Source of the DNA: Parapedobacter sp. SGR-10
Lineage (GTDB): Bacteria; Bacteroidota; Bacteroidia; Sphingobacteriales; Sphingobacteriaceae
Assembly (NCBI RefSeq): GCF_011030405.1
Contig: NZ_JAAJTJ010000010.1
Span: 60,534 to 124,533 of the forward strand
Reading direction: 5' to 3'
DNA length: 64,000 nt
In this document: piece after piece, positions 36,569 to 46,107 of the stretch
Layout of the letters: each line of letters opens with the position of its first letter
Numbering within the stretch: the first letter of the stretch is position 1
Position numbers and translations under genes: made by a program
The notes under the pieces: generated by a model
Seen by the model: the letters and a program-made list of their open reading frames with translations, nothing else
Database searches by the model: none
What the model was told of the DNA's origin: nothing

Positions 36569-37444
36569 ATGAACGAGCTTAAAGGAGCAGGTGTGGCATT
36601 GGTTACTCCATTTGATGCAGACGGAGCCATTGATTTTGAGGCCCTTGGCAATCTGATCGAATATCAGATCACAGAAGGCATGGACTATCTCGTTTCGCTG
36701 GGAACAACGGGCGAAACGGCGACTCTGACTTCTGAGGAGCGAAAGCACGTTTGGAAATATACTGCCGATAAGGTCGCGGGACGTGTACCGCTGGTCGCTG
36801 GTATCGGTGGCAACAATACCGCCGAAATTGTCAAACAAATCAAAGAATTTGACGTGGCCGGGTATTGCGCTATCCTATCTGTATCTCCTTATTACAATAA
36901 GCCCACACAGGAAGGCATATATCAGCACTATAAAGCTATCGCCCAAGCCTCCTCCCTACCCGTCATACTATACAACGTACCGGGCAGAACAGGAAGCAAC
37001 ATCGCCGCAGCAACTACGGTCAGATTGGCCAGAGAATTCAACAATATCGTGGCGATCAAGGAAGCTTCGGGCAATTTTGCCCAGATGTCGGAAATTATGC
37101 GTGACAAACCGGAAGATTTCCTATTGATTTCGGGAGACGATCCGGCTACCCTGCCCATGATGGCCTTAGGCGCTGTCGGAATCATCTCCGTAGTAGGAAA
37201 TGCTTTCCCCGCCAAAGTGGCCGAACTGGCCAGGCTATGCGCCGAAGGCCGTTATGCCGAAGCTCGGACAATCCACGCCCAATTGCTGTATATCACAGAC
37301 CTCTGTTTTGTAGAAGGCAATCCCTGTGGTGTCAAGTACATCCTCCAGCAAAAAGGGTTCGGAAAAGACTGTGTACGCTTGCCTTTGGTTCCTGTCGGCG
37401 AACAGACACAGCAAAAGATAGATAATGAATTGAGGAAAATATAA
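36569..37444 (+). CDS. dapA: 4-hydroxy-tetrahydrodipicolinate synthase
   Basis: 291 aa TIM-barrel aldolase of lysine/diaminopimelate synthesis, condensing pyruvate with aspartate semialdehyde. Canonical residues: GTTGE with T46 and T47, Y109 in SPYYNKP, Y135 in ILYNVPGRTG (R140) and Schiff-base K164 in VAIKEASG. It contrasts with the atypical paralogue at 2510. It lies 23 bp after ligA and ends 9 bp before a family A palindrome. Confidence 0.97.
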   Translation: MNELKGAGVALVTPFDADGAIDFEALGNLIEYQITEGMDYLVSLGTTGETATLTSEERKHVWKYTADKVAGRVPLVAGIGGNNTAEIVKQIKEFDVAGYCAILSVSPYYNKPTQEGIYQHYKAIAQASSLPVILYNVPGRTGSNIAAATTVRLAREFNNIVAIKEASGNFAQMSEIMRDKPEDFLLISGDDPATLPMMALGAVGIISVVGNAFPAKVAELARLCAEGRYAEARTIHAQLLYITDLCFVEGNPCGVKYILQQKGFGKDCVRLPLVPVGEQTQQKIDNELRKI

Positions 37445-37453
37445 TTATAGTAT

Positions 37454-37481
37454 GTAGAGACGCAATGCATTGTGTCTCTAC
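37454..37481. repeat. palindrome family A, copy 6
   Basis: GTAGAGACGCAATG... with one mismatch between arms (C versus T). Flanking TAT/ATA extend it to 34 bp. It lies 9 bp after the dapA stop. Confidence 0.9.
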
Positions 37482-37530
37482 ATATTAAAAAAATACACTA
37501 TCTTTAATCTGAATTAACGATACTATTAGT

Positions 37531-37935
37531 ATGGAGGAAATCAATACAATAGAAAAAAAAGGTTCAAAAATAAAATCATTTTTGGGCTGGCTACTCGTCG
37601 TACTGCTATTGTCCATTGCTGGAATAGTGTATTTCAAATATTACTTTGTATTCGGCGAAGGTGTCAAATCCGGATATCTGAACTATGCCGTAAAGAAAGG
37701 CAACCTGTTCAAGACCTATGAAGGTAAATTGATACAGGAAGGTTTTGGCAGTGGTCGTACAGGTACGATTACGAGCAATGAATTTATTTTTTCCATAGAG
37801 AACGACTCGATTTTTCATCTTTTGGAAAGCAATAGCGGAAAGTTCTTCGACTTGCATTACAAGGAATACCACGGCGTACTGCCTTGGCGTGGCAATACCA
37901 AGTATGTCGTCGACAGGATTGTTCAGATGAAATAA
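37531..37935 (+). CDS. conserved single-pass membrane protein, unknown
   Basis: 134 aa. One membrane helix near residues 17-36 ([23 protein letters not shown]) after a charged N-terminus, then a soluble part with [22 protein letters not shown] and [11 protein letters not shown]. Similar small proteins are common in Bacteroidota and are often mislabelled '6-phosphogluconate dehydrogenase'; no such domain is visible here. Function unknown. It lies just before the T9SS plug gene in the same direction. Confidence 0.82.
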   Translation: MEEINTIEKKGSKIKSFLGWLLVVLLLSIAGIVYFKYYFVFGEGVKSGYLNYAVKKGNLFKTYEGKLIQEGFGSGRTGTITSNEFIFSIENDSIFHLLESNSGKFFDLHYKEYHGVLPWRGNTKYVVDRIVQMK

Positions 37936-37952
37936 CCAATAAAAATTCCACT

Positions 37953-39308
37953 GTGATCAATCTTTGTCCATCTTCCATAATTTCATTTATTTGCAAATGT
38001 CTGGTGTGTTGTTGTCTCCTCAGTGTTTGGACAAACGAGGCATACGCTCAAAAAAGAAAAAAGCAACGGGTACAGATCGAACAGTCTCCGAGACAAACAT
38101 TGGTCTACGCCAACAAGAATTACCTTCCCGAAATTCGTACGGTACAGTTTTACCCTGTAGGCCAGGAAAGCTCGCTTCCTATCTATACGTTGGGCAGTAC
38201 CGAACAGCTTTTCTTATCCTTTGATGACTTACGCGGAGATGTACGCACCTATTTTTACAGTATAGAGCATTGTGATGCAAATTGGGAACCCAGTAGATTG
38301 AAAGCACTGGATTACGCTACTGGTTACAACGAGGATCGCATCGACAAATATGCCGTGTCACAAGGTACTCTTCAACCCTATACCCATTATGAGCTCCGCT
38401 TTCCAAACGAATATATCGCTCCGAAAGTTGCTGGAAATTACCTATTGAAGATTTATGAAGATGCCGACAAGCATCGCTTGGTCATCACAAAACGATTTTA
38501 TGTCGTCCGCCCATTGATACAGGTCGAAAGCAGTATTATTCCCTCCTTGCAGGCCAACAAAAGGCTGACCAACCAAAAACTGAATGTCAATATCCGAACG
38601 TCGGCCCTGACGATCAACAACCCGCATCGGGATGTACAGTTGCATGTCTTCCAAAACCAACGGGAAGACAACAAGATGCTGCTTACTTCACCCATGTTTA
38701 TCGGGCAGAATGAAATAAAGTACAACGGCAATGAAACATTGGACTTTTTAGGCAATAATGAATTCCGATATGTCGATCTGCGGAGTACCCAATCGGCTTC
38801 CGGGCAGGTCAAAGAGTTAAAACTGGACTCGGCAGTACATGCCATTCTCTTTACGGACGAAGACCACAGTTCCATGGCATATGCGACCACGTACGACGAA
38901 AATGGCCGTTTCTATATACGAAACATGGACAACCGTGATCCCGAAACCCAAAGTGATTACAGCCATGTACGATTTACCCTGCAAACCAGCCAGGATATCA
39001 AAGGCAAGATTTTTGTCGTCGGTGGTTTCAATGATTTTCAGCGAAACCCCGAAAACCAATTGGTGCTCAACAAACAAACAGGATTGTGGGAAGCCAATAT
39101 CATGCTCAAACAAGGGCTTTACGACTACGAGTACGTACTGGAGACTCCTGACGGCAAAGTGATAACGGATGCATTTTCCAACACCTTCTATTCGACCGGC
39201 AATGACTATGTCATCCTGGTGTATCACCGCAGGACAGGAACCTATTGGGATGAGATATTGGGCATAGGTCATGTCTCTATACACAATAAACCCAACAAAA
39301 ACCTCTAA
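37953..39308 (+). CDS. type IX secretion system plug protein (DUF5103)
   Basis: About 451 aa from GTG 37953; the longer frame from 37884 would start inside the upstream gene. The start gives a proper signal peptide ending TNEAYA before QKRKK. The body has [34 protein letters not shown], an N-terminal Ig-like domain that matches DUF5103, and a C-terminal beta domain ([36 protein letters not shown]). The Plug protein blocks the SprA/T9SS translocon from the periplasm. The last 38 bp overlap the start of the permease gene. Confidence 0.85.
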   Translation: MINLCPSSIISFICKCLVCCCLLSVWTNEAYAQKRKKQRVQIEQSPRQTLVYANKNYLPEIRTVQFYPVGQESSLPIYTLGSTEQLFLSFDDLRGDVRTYFYSIEHCDANWEPSRLKALDYATGYNEDRIDKYAVSQGTLQPYTHYELRFPNEYIAPKVAGNYLLKIYEDADKHRLVITKRFYVVRPLIQVESSIIPSLQANKRLTNQKLNVNIRTSALTINNPHRDVQLHVFQNQREDNKMLLTSPMFIGQNEIKYNGNETLDFLGNNEFRYVDLRSTQSASGQVKELKLDSAVHAILFTDEDHSSMAYATTYDENGRFYIRNMDNRDPETQSDYSHVRFTLQTSQDIKGKIFVVGGFNDFQRNPENQLVLNKQTGLWEANIMLKQGLYDYEYVLETPDGKVITDAFSNTFYSTGNDYVILVYHRRTGTYWDEILGIGHVSIHNKPNKNL

Positions 39309-40734
39309 AGCCTTGGAACAACCGAAAGAAGAAAAGAAGTTAAAGCGCGGATTGAGCAATCGACATATACAGTTGATTGCTTTGGGCGGTGCCATCGGTA
39401 CAGGTTTGTTTTTGGGTATAGGACGGGCAGCAATATTGGCGGGCCCTTCAGTCATTCTGGGATATGCCTTGGCCGGTATCATTGCCTTTTTCATTATGCG
39501 CCAATTGGGCGAGATGGTCGTGGAAGAGCCCGTATCAGGTAGTTTCAGCTTCTTTGCTCATAAATACTGGGGATCATTTGCCGGATTTGCTTCGGGATGG
39601 AACTATTGGATATTGTACATTCTCGTTAGTATGGCCGAGCTGACCGCTATTGGAGTCTATGTACAGTTTTGGTGGCCCGAAATTCCATTATGGGTATCCA
39701 GTCTATTCTTTTTTATCGTCATCAACACCGTCAACCTCGCTTCGGTAAAAGTATATGGCGAGACCGAATTTTGGTTTTCCATCATCAAGGTCGTGGCGAT
39801 CATTGCAATGATCCTGTTCGGTTCGTATCTCTTGATAAGTGGCAGTGGAGGCGAGCGGGCCACCGTCGCAAATCTATACAACGATGCCGGTTTTTTTCCA
39901 AAAGGATGGCTCTCTATAGCCGGAGATGGCAGCTATCAAGGTCTACTGGCCGCATTGGTCATCATCATGTTTTCTTTTGGCGGGTTAGAATTGGTAGGTA
40001 TTACCGCTGCCGAAGCTGAAAACCCACAAAAGAACATCCCTAGAGCGACAAACCAGGTGCTGATCCGCATATTGATCTTCTACGTAGGTGCACTGTTTAT
40101 CCTCTTTTCATTAATGCCTTGGCGGTCTATCACAGCTCATACAAGTCCGTTTGTAGAAGTATTCAACACATTGAATAGCTATCAGTTTGCCCTATGGGGA
40201 AAGACTTTTTACTTTACATCCATCATCGCCAATGCCTTGAACATCATCGTACTGACCGCTGCATTATCGGTTTACAACAGCTGTGTGTATAGCAATTCGA
40301 GGATGTTATACGGATTGGCTGAACAGGGCAATGCCCCTCACTTCTTAAAAAAACTGAACAAGAATCATGCACCAATCATAGCTATATTGGTCTCGGCAGC
40401 ATTGGTATTCGTATGCATTATTGTCAACTGGATCATCCCCGAAAAGGCCCTGGAAATACTGATGTCTCTGGTCGTTTCCTCTTTGATTATCAATTGGATC
40501 ATGATCAGTTGGACACACCTCTTTTTCAAAAAGAAACTAAAAAATCAAAACAGAAAAACACTCTTCCCCAGTTTTCTCTATCCATGGAGCAATTATCTCT
40601 GCCTCTTATTCCTATCCGGCGTACTGGTCATGATGTGGTTTACAGGGCTCAAAGTCTCCGTCGAATTGATACCGATATGGCTGATATTACTCTGGATTTG
40701 TTATCGGTTGGTCAAGAAGAAGAAAGGCGATTAA
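39271..40734 (+). CDS. amino-acid permease (APC superfamily, AAT type)
   Basis: 487 aa with 12 hydrophobic segments. N-terminal family signature [42 protein letters not shown]; then [21 protein letters not shown] and [25 protein letters not shown]. Proton-coupled uptake of amino acids is the family role; the substrate (for example GABA, proline or aromatic amino acids) is not readable. It overlaps the plug gene by 38 bp and its TAA shares bases with the stop of the convergent OmpA gene. Confidence 0.93.
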   Translation: MSLYTINPTKTSKALEQPKEEKKLKRGLSNRHIQLIALGGAIGTGLFLGIGRAAILAGPSVILGYALAGIIAFFIMRQLGEMVVEEPVSGSFSFFAHKYWGSFAGFASGWNYWILYILVSMAELTAIGVYVQFWWPEIPLWVSSLFFFIVINTVNLASVKVYGETEFWFSIIKVVAIIAMILFGSYLLISGSGGERATVANLYNDAGFFPKGWLSIAGDGSYQGLLAALVIIMFSFGGLELVGITAAEAENPQKNIPRATNQVLIRILIFYVGALFILFSLMPWRSITAHTSPFVEVFNTLNSYQFALWGKTFYFTSIIANALNIIVLTAALSVYNSCVYSNSRMLYGLAEQGNAPHFLKKLNKNHAPIIAILVSAALVFVCIIVNWIIPEKALEILMSLVVSSLIINWIMISWTHLFFKKKLKNQNRKTLFPSFLYPWSNYLCLLFLSGVLVMMWFTGLKVSVELIPIWLILLWICYRLVKKKKGD

Positions 40735-41255
40735 TTCAAAATAATAACCTCTACCCTTCTGTTTTTTTCACGACCTTCGGGTGTTTTATTATCGGCGACA
40801 GGTTTTGTCTGGCCCAAGCCTTTGGTAGATATACGTGAAGCAGCTATTCCGGCACTTTCCAGATGTGCTTTGACCGATGCAGCCCTCTTTTCTGATAGCC
40901 ATTGATTATATTGCTCCGTACCGGTTGCGTCGGTATGGCCATCGACCCTTATTTTTTTTCGGGCATCCTCTTTCATGATTTTCACCAATTTATCCAACTC
41001 GGCTTTAGCTTTTTCTGTCAAATAAGAGGAATTGGTCGGGAACAATAAATCCGAGGATAAAGTGAACTTGATACCTTCTTCTGTCCTCGACGCATCTTTA
41101 AATTCGCTCTTTACATTTTTCAATCCATCGTCTGTCCCGTCTTTGGTGACGACTGCTCCCGGATTGACTGTCAATAAAGGTTGTTTGCAGGCAGCAAAAC
41201 TTAAACTCATGGCGACAAATGCACCCCATATTATTCTTTTCTCCATAATCTTCAT
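40731..41255 (-). CDS. OmpA-family peptidoglycan-binding lipoprotein
   Basis: About 174 aa from ATG 41255 (Met at 41246 is equally possible). Lipoprotein signal with the cysteine in SLSFAACKQP. The C-terminal OmpA domain has LLFPTNSSYLTEKAKAELDKLVKIM, VDGHTDATGTEQYNQWLSEKRAASVKAHLESAGI and KTPEGREKNRRVEV, which bind peptidoglycan like Pal. The longer frame to 41336 adds 27 residues that do not look like a signal. Its stop shares TTAA with the convergent permease stop. Confidence 0.9.
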   Translation of the reverse strand: MKIMEKRIIWGAFVAMSLSFAACKQPLLTVNPGAVVTKDGTDDGLKNVKSEFKDASRTEEGIKFTLSSDLLFPTNSSYLTEKAKAELDKLVKIMKEDARKKIRVDGHTDATGTEQYNQWLSEKRAASVKAHLESAGIAASRISTKGLGQTKPVADNKTPEGREKNRRVEVIILN

Positions 41256-41370
41256 TAAAGGTCTAAATATATAAATATTATTCTTTAAAAGACTTCTGAA
41301 GTTTAACTTTAATCTTTTCATATTTTTAATGGCCAAGTTGAAGGCCTAGCCGTTTGAAAACTTCAGAAGT

Positions 41371-43557
41371 CTAATGGCTATCAAACAATTTACTCCTTGC
41401 CCACTGCAATTCGGGTATCTGTGTATAAAGATCCCAAATCAGCCCTGTCCTCGCATTTTCGATCATAATGGCCAATGTAGACTGGTTAGCGGCAAGGTAC
41501 TCGTCCGACACATCGTCGTTTCGGAGGTCCAGCCACGCTCTAAACCCATATTCTGTAAACAGGTTCTTGCCAAAATTGCGGTATAGTGCCAGTAAAGCTC
41601 CTTCCCCGATCTGTCTATCCACGATGATAGAAGATGGGCCGATAACCGGATTGATCCTAAAATTACCTTCGCCTCTTCCATATTGATAGAAGCCCCAAAT
41701 ATCGCTATCATTGACTCCTACCCCCAATTCATTATCCCTACGTTTGACAAAGTGGGCATAAGATCTGAGTATCTCTTCCCAATGAAAGATCGAATCCGAT
41801 ACGATCTGTGGTCGGATGGTGAGAAAAGGCCTGTACAGATCGAGCAGGCTCCCTTTCATATCGCCCAGTAGCACACGTTCCCCGTATCTGAAAAGCGTGT
41901 CTAGGGCAGAAACACGTACCAACGTATCCATCTGTCGCAGGACTTGAACCTGGTTTTGGACAACGGAATCCGTTGAAAGGCTATCGGTGTACACGTCAAT
42001 ATCCAATTTTTCGAGTGTATCCATCCGAACGGAATCATACACATGGTACACAGAGTGCGTATAGGATGAAACAGGTAGATTATACTTAGGTGATCCGATA
42101 GCCAGTATATACGTATTCATCGCATAGTTGGGCCCTGAGATGGGCTCATTTCTATCTTCAAAATTGGCTTTGTCCGCAGCAATATTTTTACTTAATACCT
42201 CACTCGAATCCTGCATGGTGAGCAAAGGCCAATTGATACGCTCGTACAAAGCCGATATACGATTTCGTAGATTATATTCCTCATCATTGTCCTTCGAAAA
42301 ATACTGACGCGCAACCAATAAAGCCTCTATGATGGAGGAAGTGGCCGAAACATCGTATTTTCCCCCACCTAAAACATGCTCAGGCATGGCCTTCCGTCCA
42401 TCGAAATAAGCAGGAAAAATACCGTGGTAATTCTGTGCTTTTGACAAGAAGTCCACCATTCGCGAAAGCCTATTGAAAACAGCCTGTCTGGAAATCTGCC
42501 CTCTCTCTACCCCCACGATCAAGGACAGGATGGCTCCCCCTGTCTCCTTTGTGGACACTACAGCCTTTTCCTTCAATCGATATGGCATATACATACCACT
42601 GTTGACATCATAGTTTTCGATAAAATAGTTAACATGTGCCAACTGTATCAGATCAAGGACCCGGGCAGTTTCCATTTGCTTGGTCTGCACTTCCTTAGCT
42701 ACTGAAAATGGAGATTCATTATAGTTGTAGTCCAACCAAGTCAGTTTATAAAAATACTTTTGGCCAATAATAGGGACATCATCCAGACAGGACTGCATGT
42801 GTATAGGTTTTATGCCCACAGGAACATAATCCTTGCCATCCATAGAACGATAGATCTTAATATACCGAATACTGGGCGTAAGGGGCAATTGCCATTTCAG
42901 ATGCACCATCTTATCGTACGCTTCAGCCGAAATCAATACAGCCGGTGAAGACAGCTTCACCTGCGAATACGATTTGGGCAAAAACTCGATTTGGTCCAGA
43001 AAAAAATGATGGACGCCGGAGGACACCCCTTTTTGAGACAGCGTAATACCACTGATCGGCTTATCATTGTCCAACCCCTTAAAATCCTTACACGGAATCT
43101 TGACCACAAGCCAAGTGTCGTATTTGAATTCGGCAATATACTTTGCGATATCTACAGAGGCTATATGCATACGCCGTTGGCTGAGGGATATCTGCGGCAA
43201 GACTTCGGGTTTTGTTCCATTGGATTTGATAAACAGGCGAAAAGTCAAAAAATCCGAATCAAGTACACGATAAAGGATTTTCTGCCTACTGTAGCGAATG
43301 TTCACCCGCCAATCACCTTCCTCCGCTGAAATATACTTTAAGGAAAGGGCATTGCCCGGTGTAAAAAACAAGGTATCTGAAACCAATAAATGCTTGTTTA
43401 CATTTTCCACCCAACTTTTGCCAGAGTATTGCACATAGCTTCTGGCATAAGAACCAGATATCAAACTATTGTCAAACACCACTTCGGGGTAGGTATCCGC
43501 AGATACATACAGCGGCAAAAACAATAATACCGGAATAAGCCGTTTAATCCATTTCAT
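41371..43557 (-). CDS. GH144-like glycoamylase-domain protein, probably exported
   Basis: 728 aa. Signal peptide MKWIKRLIPVLLFLPLYVSA. Residues ~20-200 form a beta-rich carbohydrate-binding-like part, ~205-290 a fibronectin-like part (IKIYRSMDGKDYVPVG), and ~300-728 an alpha-helical glycoamylase domain (PF10091/GH144-like): TGGAILSLIVGVERGQISRQAVFNRL, NYHGIFPAYFDGR, GPNYAMNTYILAIGSP and IMIENARTGLIWDLY. Where active GH144 enzymes have a D-x-V-E-T-like acid motif, this protein has Y-D-V-S-A-T, so the catalytic glutamate may be absent. A beta-glucan-binding or inactive role is possible. Its stop lies 34 bp from the tRNA-facing side genes' opposite end, in its own unit. Confidence 0.7.
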   Translation of the reverse strand: MKWIKRLIPVLLFLPLYVSADTYPEVVFDNSLISGSYARSYVQYSGKSWVENVNKHLLVSDTLFFTPGNALSLKYISAEEGDWRVNIRYSRQKILYRVLDSDFLTFRLFIKSNGTKPEVLPQISLSQRRMHIASVDIAKYIAEFKYDTWLVVKIPCKDFKGLDNDKPISGITLSQKGVSSGVHHFFLDQIEFLPKSYSQVKLSSPAVLISAEAYDKMVHLKWQLPLTPSIRYIKIYRSMDGKDYVPVGIKPIHMQSCLDDVPIIGQKYFYKLTWLDYNYNESPFSVAKEVQTKQMETARVLDLIQLAHVNYFIENYDVNSGMYMPYRLKEKAVVSTKETGGAILSLIVGVERGQISRQAVFNRLSRMVDFLSKAQNYHGIFPAYFDGRKAMPEHVLGGGKYDVSATSSIIEALLVARQYFSKDNDEEYNLRNRISALYERINWPLLTMQDSSEVLSKNIAADKANFEDRNEPISGPNYAMNTYILAIGSPKYNLPVSSYTHSVYHVYDSVRMDTLEKLDIDVYTDSLSTDSVVQNQVQVLRQMDTLVRVSALDTLFRYGERVLLGDMKGSLLDLYRPFLTIRPQIVSDSIFHWEEILRSYAHFVKRRDNELGVGVNDSDIWGFYQYGRGEGNFRINPVIGPSSIIVDRQIGEGALLALYRNFGKNLFTEYGFRAWLDLRNDDVSDEYLAANQSTLAIMIENARTGLIWDLYTQIPELQWARSKLFDSH

Positions 43558-43705
43558 TGTACAAAAATAGGCAAAAACGATACCATAGATATCACAATCA
43601 AGTAAATTAGTGCCTTACGTAAAAATTAATTTACACAAATTGAGCTTATTATGGGTAGGAAAAGCGGAAACGATTCTAAAAATTTCATTTATTGAATTTT
43701 CTACA

Positions 43706-43713
43706 TATATTTG
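43706..43713 (+). promoter_or_regulatory. promoter of tRNA-Gly/tRNA-Leu unit
   Basis: TATATTTG followed by C, with TTTC 19 bp upstream, fits TTTG-N19-TAnnTTTG. The tRNA begins 11 bp later. Confidence 0.65.
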
Positions 43714-43724
43714 CAGCACATCAA

Positions 43725-43797
43725 GCGAAAGTAGCTCAGTTGGTAGAGCACAACCTTGCCAAGGTTGGGGTCGCGAGTTCGAATCTCGTCTTTCGCT
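43725..43797 (+). tRNA. tRNA-Gly (GCC)
   Basis: 73 bases. Acceptor GCGAAAG pairs with CTTTCGC; anticodon loop TTGCCAA gives GCC at 43758-43760; T arm GGTTCGAATC-type (GAGTTCGAATCTC) is intact. The 3' CCA is not encoded. Followed 5 bp later by tRNA-Leu, so both come from one transcript. Confidence 0.97.
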
Positions 43798-43802
43798 CAG
43801 TT

Positions 43803-43888
43803 GCTCGGATGGTGGAACTGGTAGACACGCGGGACTTAAAATCCCGTGACCCCTAAAGGTCGTGCGGGTTCGATTCCCGCTCCGAGTA
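43803..43888 (+). tRNA. tRNA-Leu (UAA)
   Basis: 86 bases with the long variable arm of class II tRNAs. Acceptor GCTCGGA pairs with TCCGAGT (a G-U at the end). Anticodon loop CTTAAAA gives TAA at 43837-43839. T arm CGGGTTCGATTCCCG. A terminator hairpin follows. Confidence 0.97.
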
Positions 43889-43897
43889 CAGTTATTA

Positions 43898-43928
43898 AAA
43901 GGCCGTCTGGATAAGATGGCCTTTCTAT
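43898..43928 (+). terminator. terminator of the tRNA unit
   Basis: AAAGGCC-GTC pairs with GA(T)GGCCTTT (43918-43924) and is followed by TCTATGT. It ends the tRNA-Gly/tRNA-Leu transcript. Confidence 0.7.
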
Positions 43929-44104
43929 GTATGTATTAACGTGATTATATACTTTGCATAATCGACCATAAATAACATCGTCATTCAGCTATTCTTCCCC
44001 ACCCTTATACCCACGGGATTTATACTTATCCGCTTCGTGTTTATACCCTATTTTGGCCTTTGAGCGAACTATAAGCATATCTGAATTGTCCTTCTTGAAA
44101 CAAA

Positions 44105-44587
44105 ATGGAGGATAACATGGAAAATTTAAATCAAGATCAAGCAGACTTGCTGAATCAACTGGTAGAAATCAACAATGACCGCATAGAAGGGTACGAAAAA
44201 GCAATTACATTATTGCCTACCGAAAATAATTATGGATTACAAGGTATTTTTCAGAAATACAGGGATCAGTCCGTTCAGTTTAAAAACGAATTAAGTCCTC
44301 TGGTAATACGTGAAGGAGATCTCCCTACACAAGATACACGCACGAGCGGCAAGTTGTTTAGAACCTGGATGGAGATCAAGTCCGCTGTTGCTCCATATAC
44401 CATCAAGGCAATACTTGAAAGCTGTGAACGTGGTGAAGATGAGTTTAAAAAAGTATACAAGGATGTCATCCAGAAAACCCAGGGAATACCTATGCATACC
44501 CTTTCTATCATTCAAAGCCAGGCGGATCTGCAAAAACAAGCGCATGATCATATTAAGGAACTCAGAGATAATATCGATCGGGAATAA
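44105..44587 (+). CDS. PA2169-family four-helix-bundle protein (DUF2383)
   Basis: 160 aa, all helical. LNQLVEINNDRIEGYEKAITLLPTENNYGLQGIFQKYRDQSVQFKNEL matches the DUF2383/PA2169 ferritin-like bundle, with carboxylates spaced as in that fold (E, D and E in the helices) though no metal site is certain. A second start at 44117 (MENLNQ) is possible. These proteins are linked to stress and stationary phase. It is near a DUF892 ferritin-like gene at 45121, as such genes often cluster. Confidence 0.88.
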   Translation: MEDNMENLNQDQADLLNQLVEINNDRIEGYEKAITLLPTENNYGLQGIFQKYRDQSVQFKNELSPLVIREGDLPTQDTRTSGKLFRTWMEIKSAVAPYTIKAILESCERGEDEFKKVYKDVIQKTQGIPMHTLSIIQSQADLQKQAHDHIKELRDNIDRE

Positions 44588-44608
44588 TTTTTCCGGTTTC
44601 TCATCAAG

Positions 44609-44662
44609 GAGGTGTCTAAAAAGCCCTTCATGCCGTCATTTCGAGGAGATACGACGAGAAAT
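44609..44662. repeat. partial copy related to the MITE-like element
   Basis: GGAGGTGTCTAAAAAG resembles the left end of the 31607 element (GAGCTGTCTCAAAAG), and GTCATTTCGAGGAG... GAGAAATCT is a word commonly seen in Bacteroidota repeats. No matching right end was found, so it is likely a remnant. Confidence 0.4.
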
Positions 44663-44762
44663 CTATGGTTAAGCAATTTTTCAACTTGTTGAAAATAAGT
44701 TAATTAAGGTACACTCGTGCGACTCTTCTTCCCCGATAAATCATCTTCTTCATCAACCAAAC

Positions 44763-45017
44763 CTAATCTTCGGTCATAAAACTTATTATTTCATTCGAAT
44801 CCCTGTTGCGGAAACTCAAGGATAAGCGTTCATTAAATCCATGCAACTTCTCGTATACAGGATTCTTAGCATACTGTTCTTCCAGTTCACAAAATGCCCG
44901 GAGTACCTGATCATCATCCGGATATTCACCACACAAAGCTTCGGCACTGGTCTGTCCGCCAGCAGATTGCACACTTTTGATAATCCGTATTCGGCGTTCT
45001 GGAATAGCTTGTTCCAT
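44763..45017 (-). CDS. small unknown protein, 84 aa
   Basis: MEQAIPERRIRIIKSVQSAG then acidic segments (GEYPDDDQVLRAFCELEEQY) and a C-terminal NERLSLSFRNRDSN. Composition and codon use look like a real gene but no family is recognised. It lies between the PA2169-type and DUF892-type genes. Could be a chance frame. Confidence 0.5.
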   Translation of the reverse strand: MEQAIPERRIRIIKSVQSAGGQTSAEALCGEYPDDDQVLRAFCELEEQYAKNPVYEKLHGFNERLSLSFRNRDSNEIISFMTED

Positions 45018-45120
45018 ATTTACTTAATTGGCTAAAGAGACTGCCCTGCAAACCTAAATTATATTATATAAAAATCATTGTTATTGTATGGAGGGCAGCT
45101 CTTATGATATCAGTTCCTAT

Positions 45121-45720
45121 TTATTCTGCTTTCGAATTGAGATTGGTGTCAGCTATACTGGTCAGTAACTCATCACATTTCTTTTCCTCCTTCAATGTTT
45201 CTAACAACAGCTTCAACCCTTCTTTATGACCCAGTACTTTGGCAAAAGCCGCCAGTGTACCGTATGTAGCAATCTCATAATGCTCTACCTTTTGTGCCGC
45301 GGCAATAATTCCGGCATCACGCACAGCTCCTTCTTCTGTTTCCTCCATGATACCTTTTCCTTCTTCTATCAACCCTGCCATCGCATCACATTTCTCGGCT
45401 TTAGCCTTTTGCCCCATACTCTCGAAACATTTCTCCAAACGTTGCACGTGCATCTCCGTTTCTTTAATGTGTTGGGTAATAGCTTTTTTGAGTTTATCCG
45501 AAGTAGCGTTCTTTTCCATCTTTGGAAGCGCTTTAAGCAATTCCTTCTCTGCCCAATAGATATCTTTCAGACCGTCCTCGAACAAATCCTGGAGATCTTT
45601 TGCTGCATCAGATTTCGCCTTTATCTTTTGCATGCCCCTATTCGAAGATTTGCCGGTCATGCCTGTCTTAGCTTTTGTAGCTGTAGACGATGTCTTTGTG
45701 GAAGCTTTTGTAGTTGCCAT
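45121..45720 (-). CDS. DUF892 ferritin-like stress protein (YciE/YciF type)
   Basis: 199 aa from ATG 45720 (MATTKASTKTSSTATKAKTG). The first ~45 residues are a Lys/Ser/Thr/Ala-rich tail that may bind nucleic acid; the rest is the DUF892 bundle: DLFEDGLKDIYWAEKELLKALPKME, then the carboxylate/His motif KETEMHVQRLEKCFESMG, and VEHYEIATYGTLAAFAKVLGH. Related proteins bind iron and are induced by stress. An in-frame Met 12 residues earlier gives a less likely start. Its C-terminus ends near 45121. Confidence 0.88.
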   Translation of the reverse strand: MATTKASTKTSSTATKAKTGMTGKSSNRGMQKIKAKSDAAKDLQDLFEDGLKDIYWAEKELLKALPKMEKNATSDKLKKAITQHIKETEMHVQRLEKCFESMGQKAKAEKCDAMAGLIEEGKGIMEETEEGAVRDAGIIAAAQKVEHYEIATYGTLAAFAKVLGHKEGLKLLLETLKEEKKCDELLTSIADTNLNSKAE

Positions 45721-45756
45721 AGTAATAAATTTTAAGGGCTTTGCAGCCATAATCAC

Positions 45757-46107
45757 TATGCAATAAACAACCTATAAGCAAGTCGGTTTATCCATTTCCC
45801 ATACAAACGGTATTAGTCGGATAAAAACCCGTAAAAATACGTTCCACTATCTTTAGTAAATACGTATATAGCTAGGATGTTCTCAACATTATCGAAGCAC
45901 TATACCTTCGGGGGTCGGTAATCCAATACATATTTTTAGGAAGTTATTCTATTTCGTCACAGGTTTCCCAAAGAGACATAAGCTACAAACCTACACCATC
46001 AATCGAATAGACATCCACATTATTATTGAAAAAGGGGCTTTGGACAAAAAATGTCCAAAGCCCCTTTCCTATCTCTGAGTGGATGCTCTTAACGAATGTA
46101 TATATAA
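45757..46107. other. 351-bp gap between DUF892 gene and rplS
   Basis: No ORF of note. It holds the rplS terminator at 46031-46067. The words AATACGT are repeated near 45837 and 45866. Near 45808 on the minus strand, TACCGTTTG could be a weak promoter for the DUF892 gene. Nothing else recognisable. Confidence 0.45.
46031..46067 (-). terminator. rplS terminator
   Basis: AAAGGGGCTTTGGACA pairs perfectly (16 bp) with TGTCCAAAGCCCCTTT around five A; on the minus strand it ends in TTTTTC. Strong rho-independent terminator. Confidence 0.93.

Noticed and set aside
38817..39494. 225-aa open frame antisense to the plug and permease genes
   Set aside because: Spans the reverse of two well-supported genes and has no recognisable domain.
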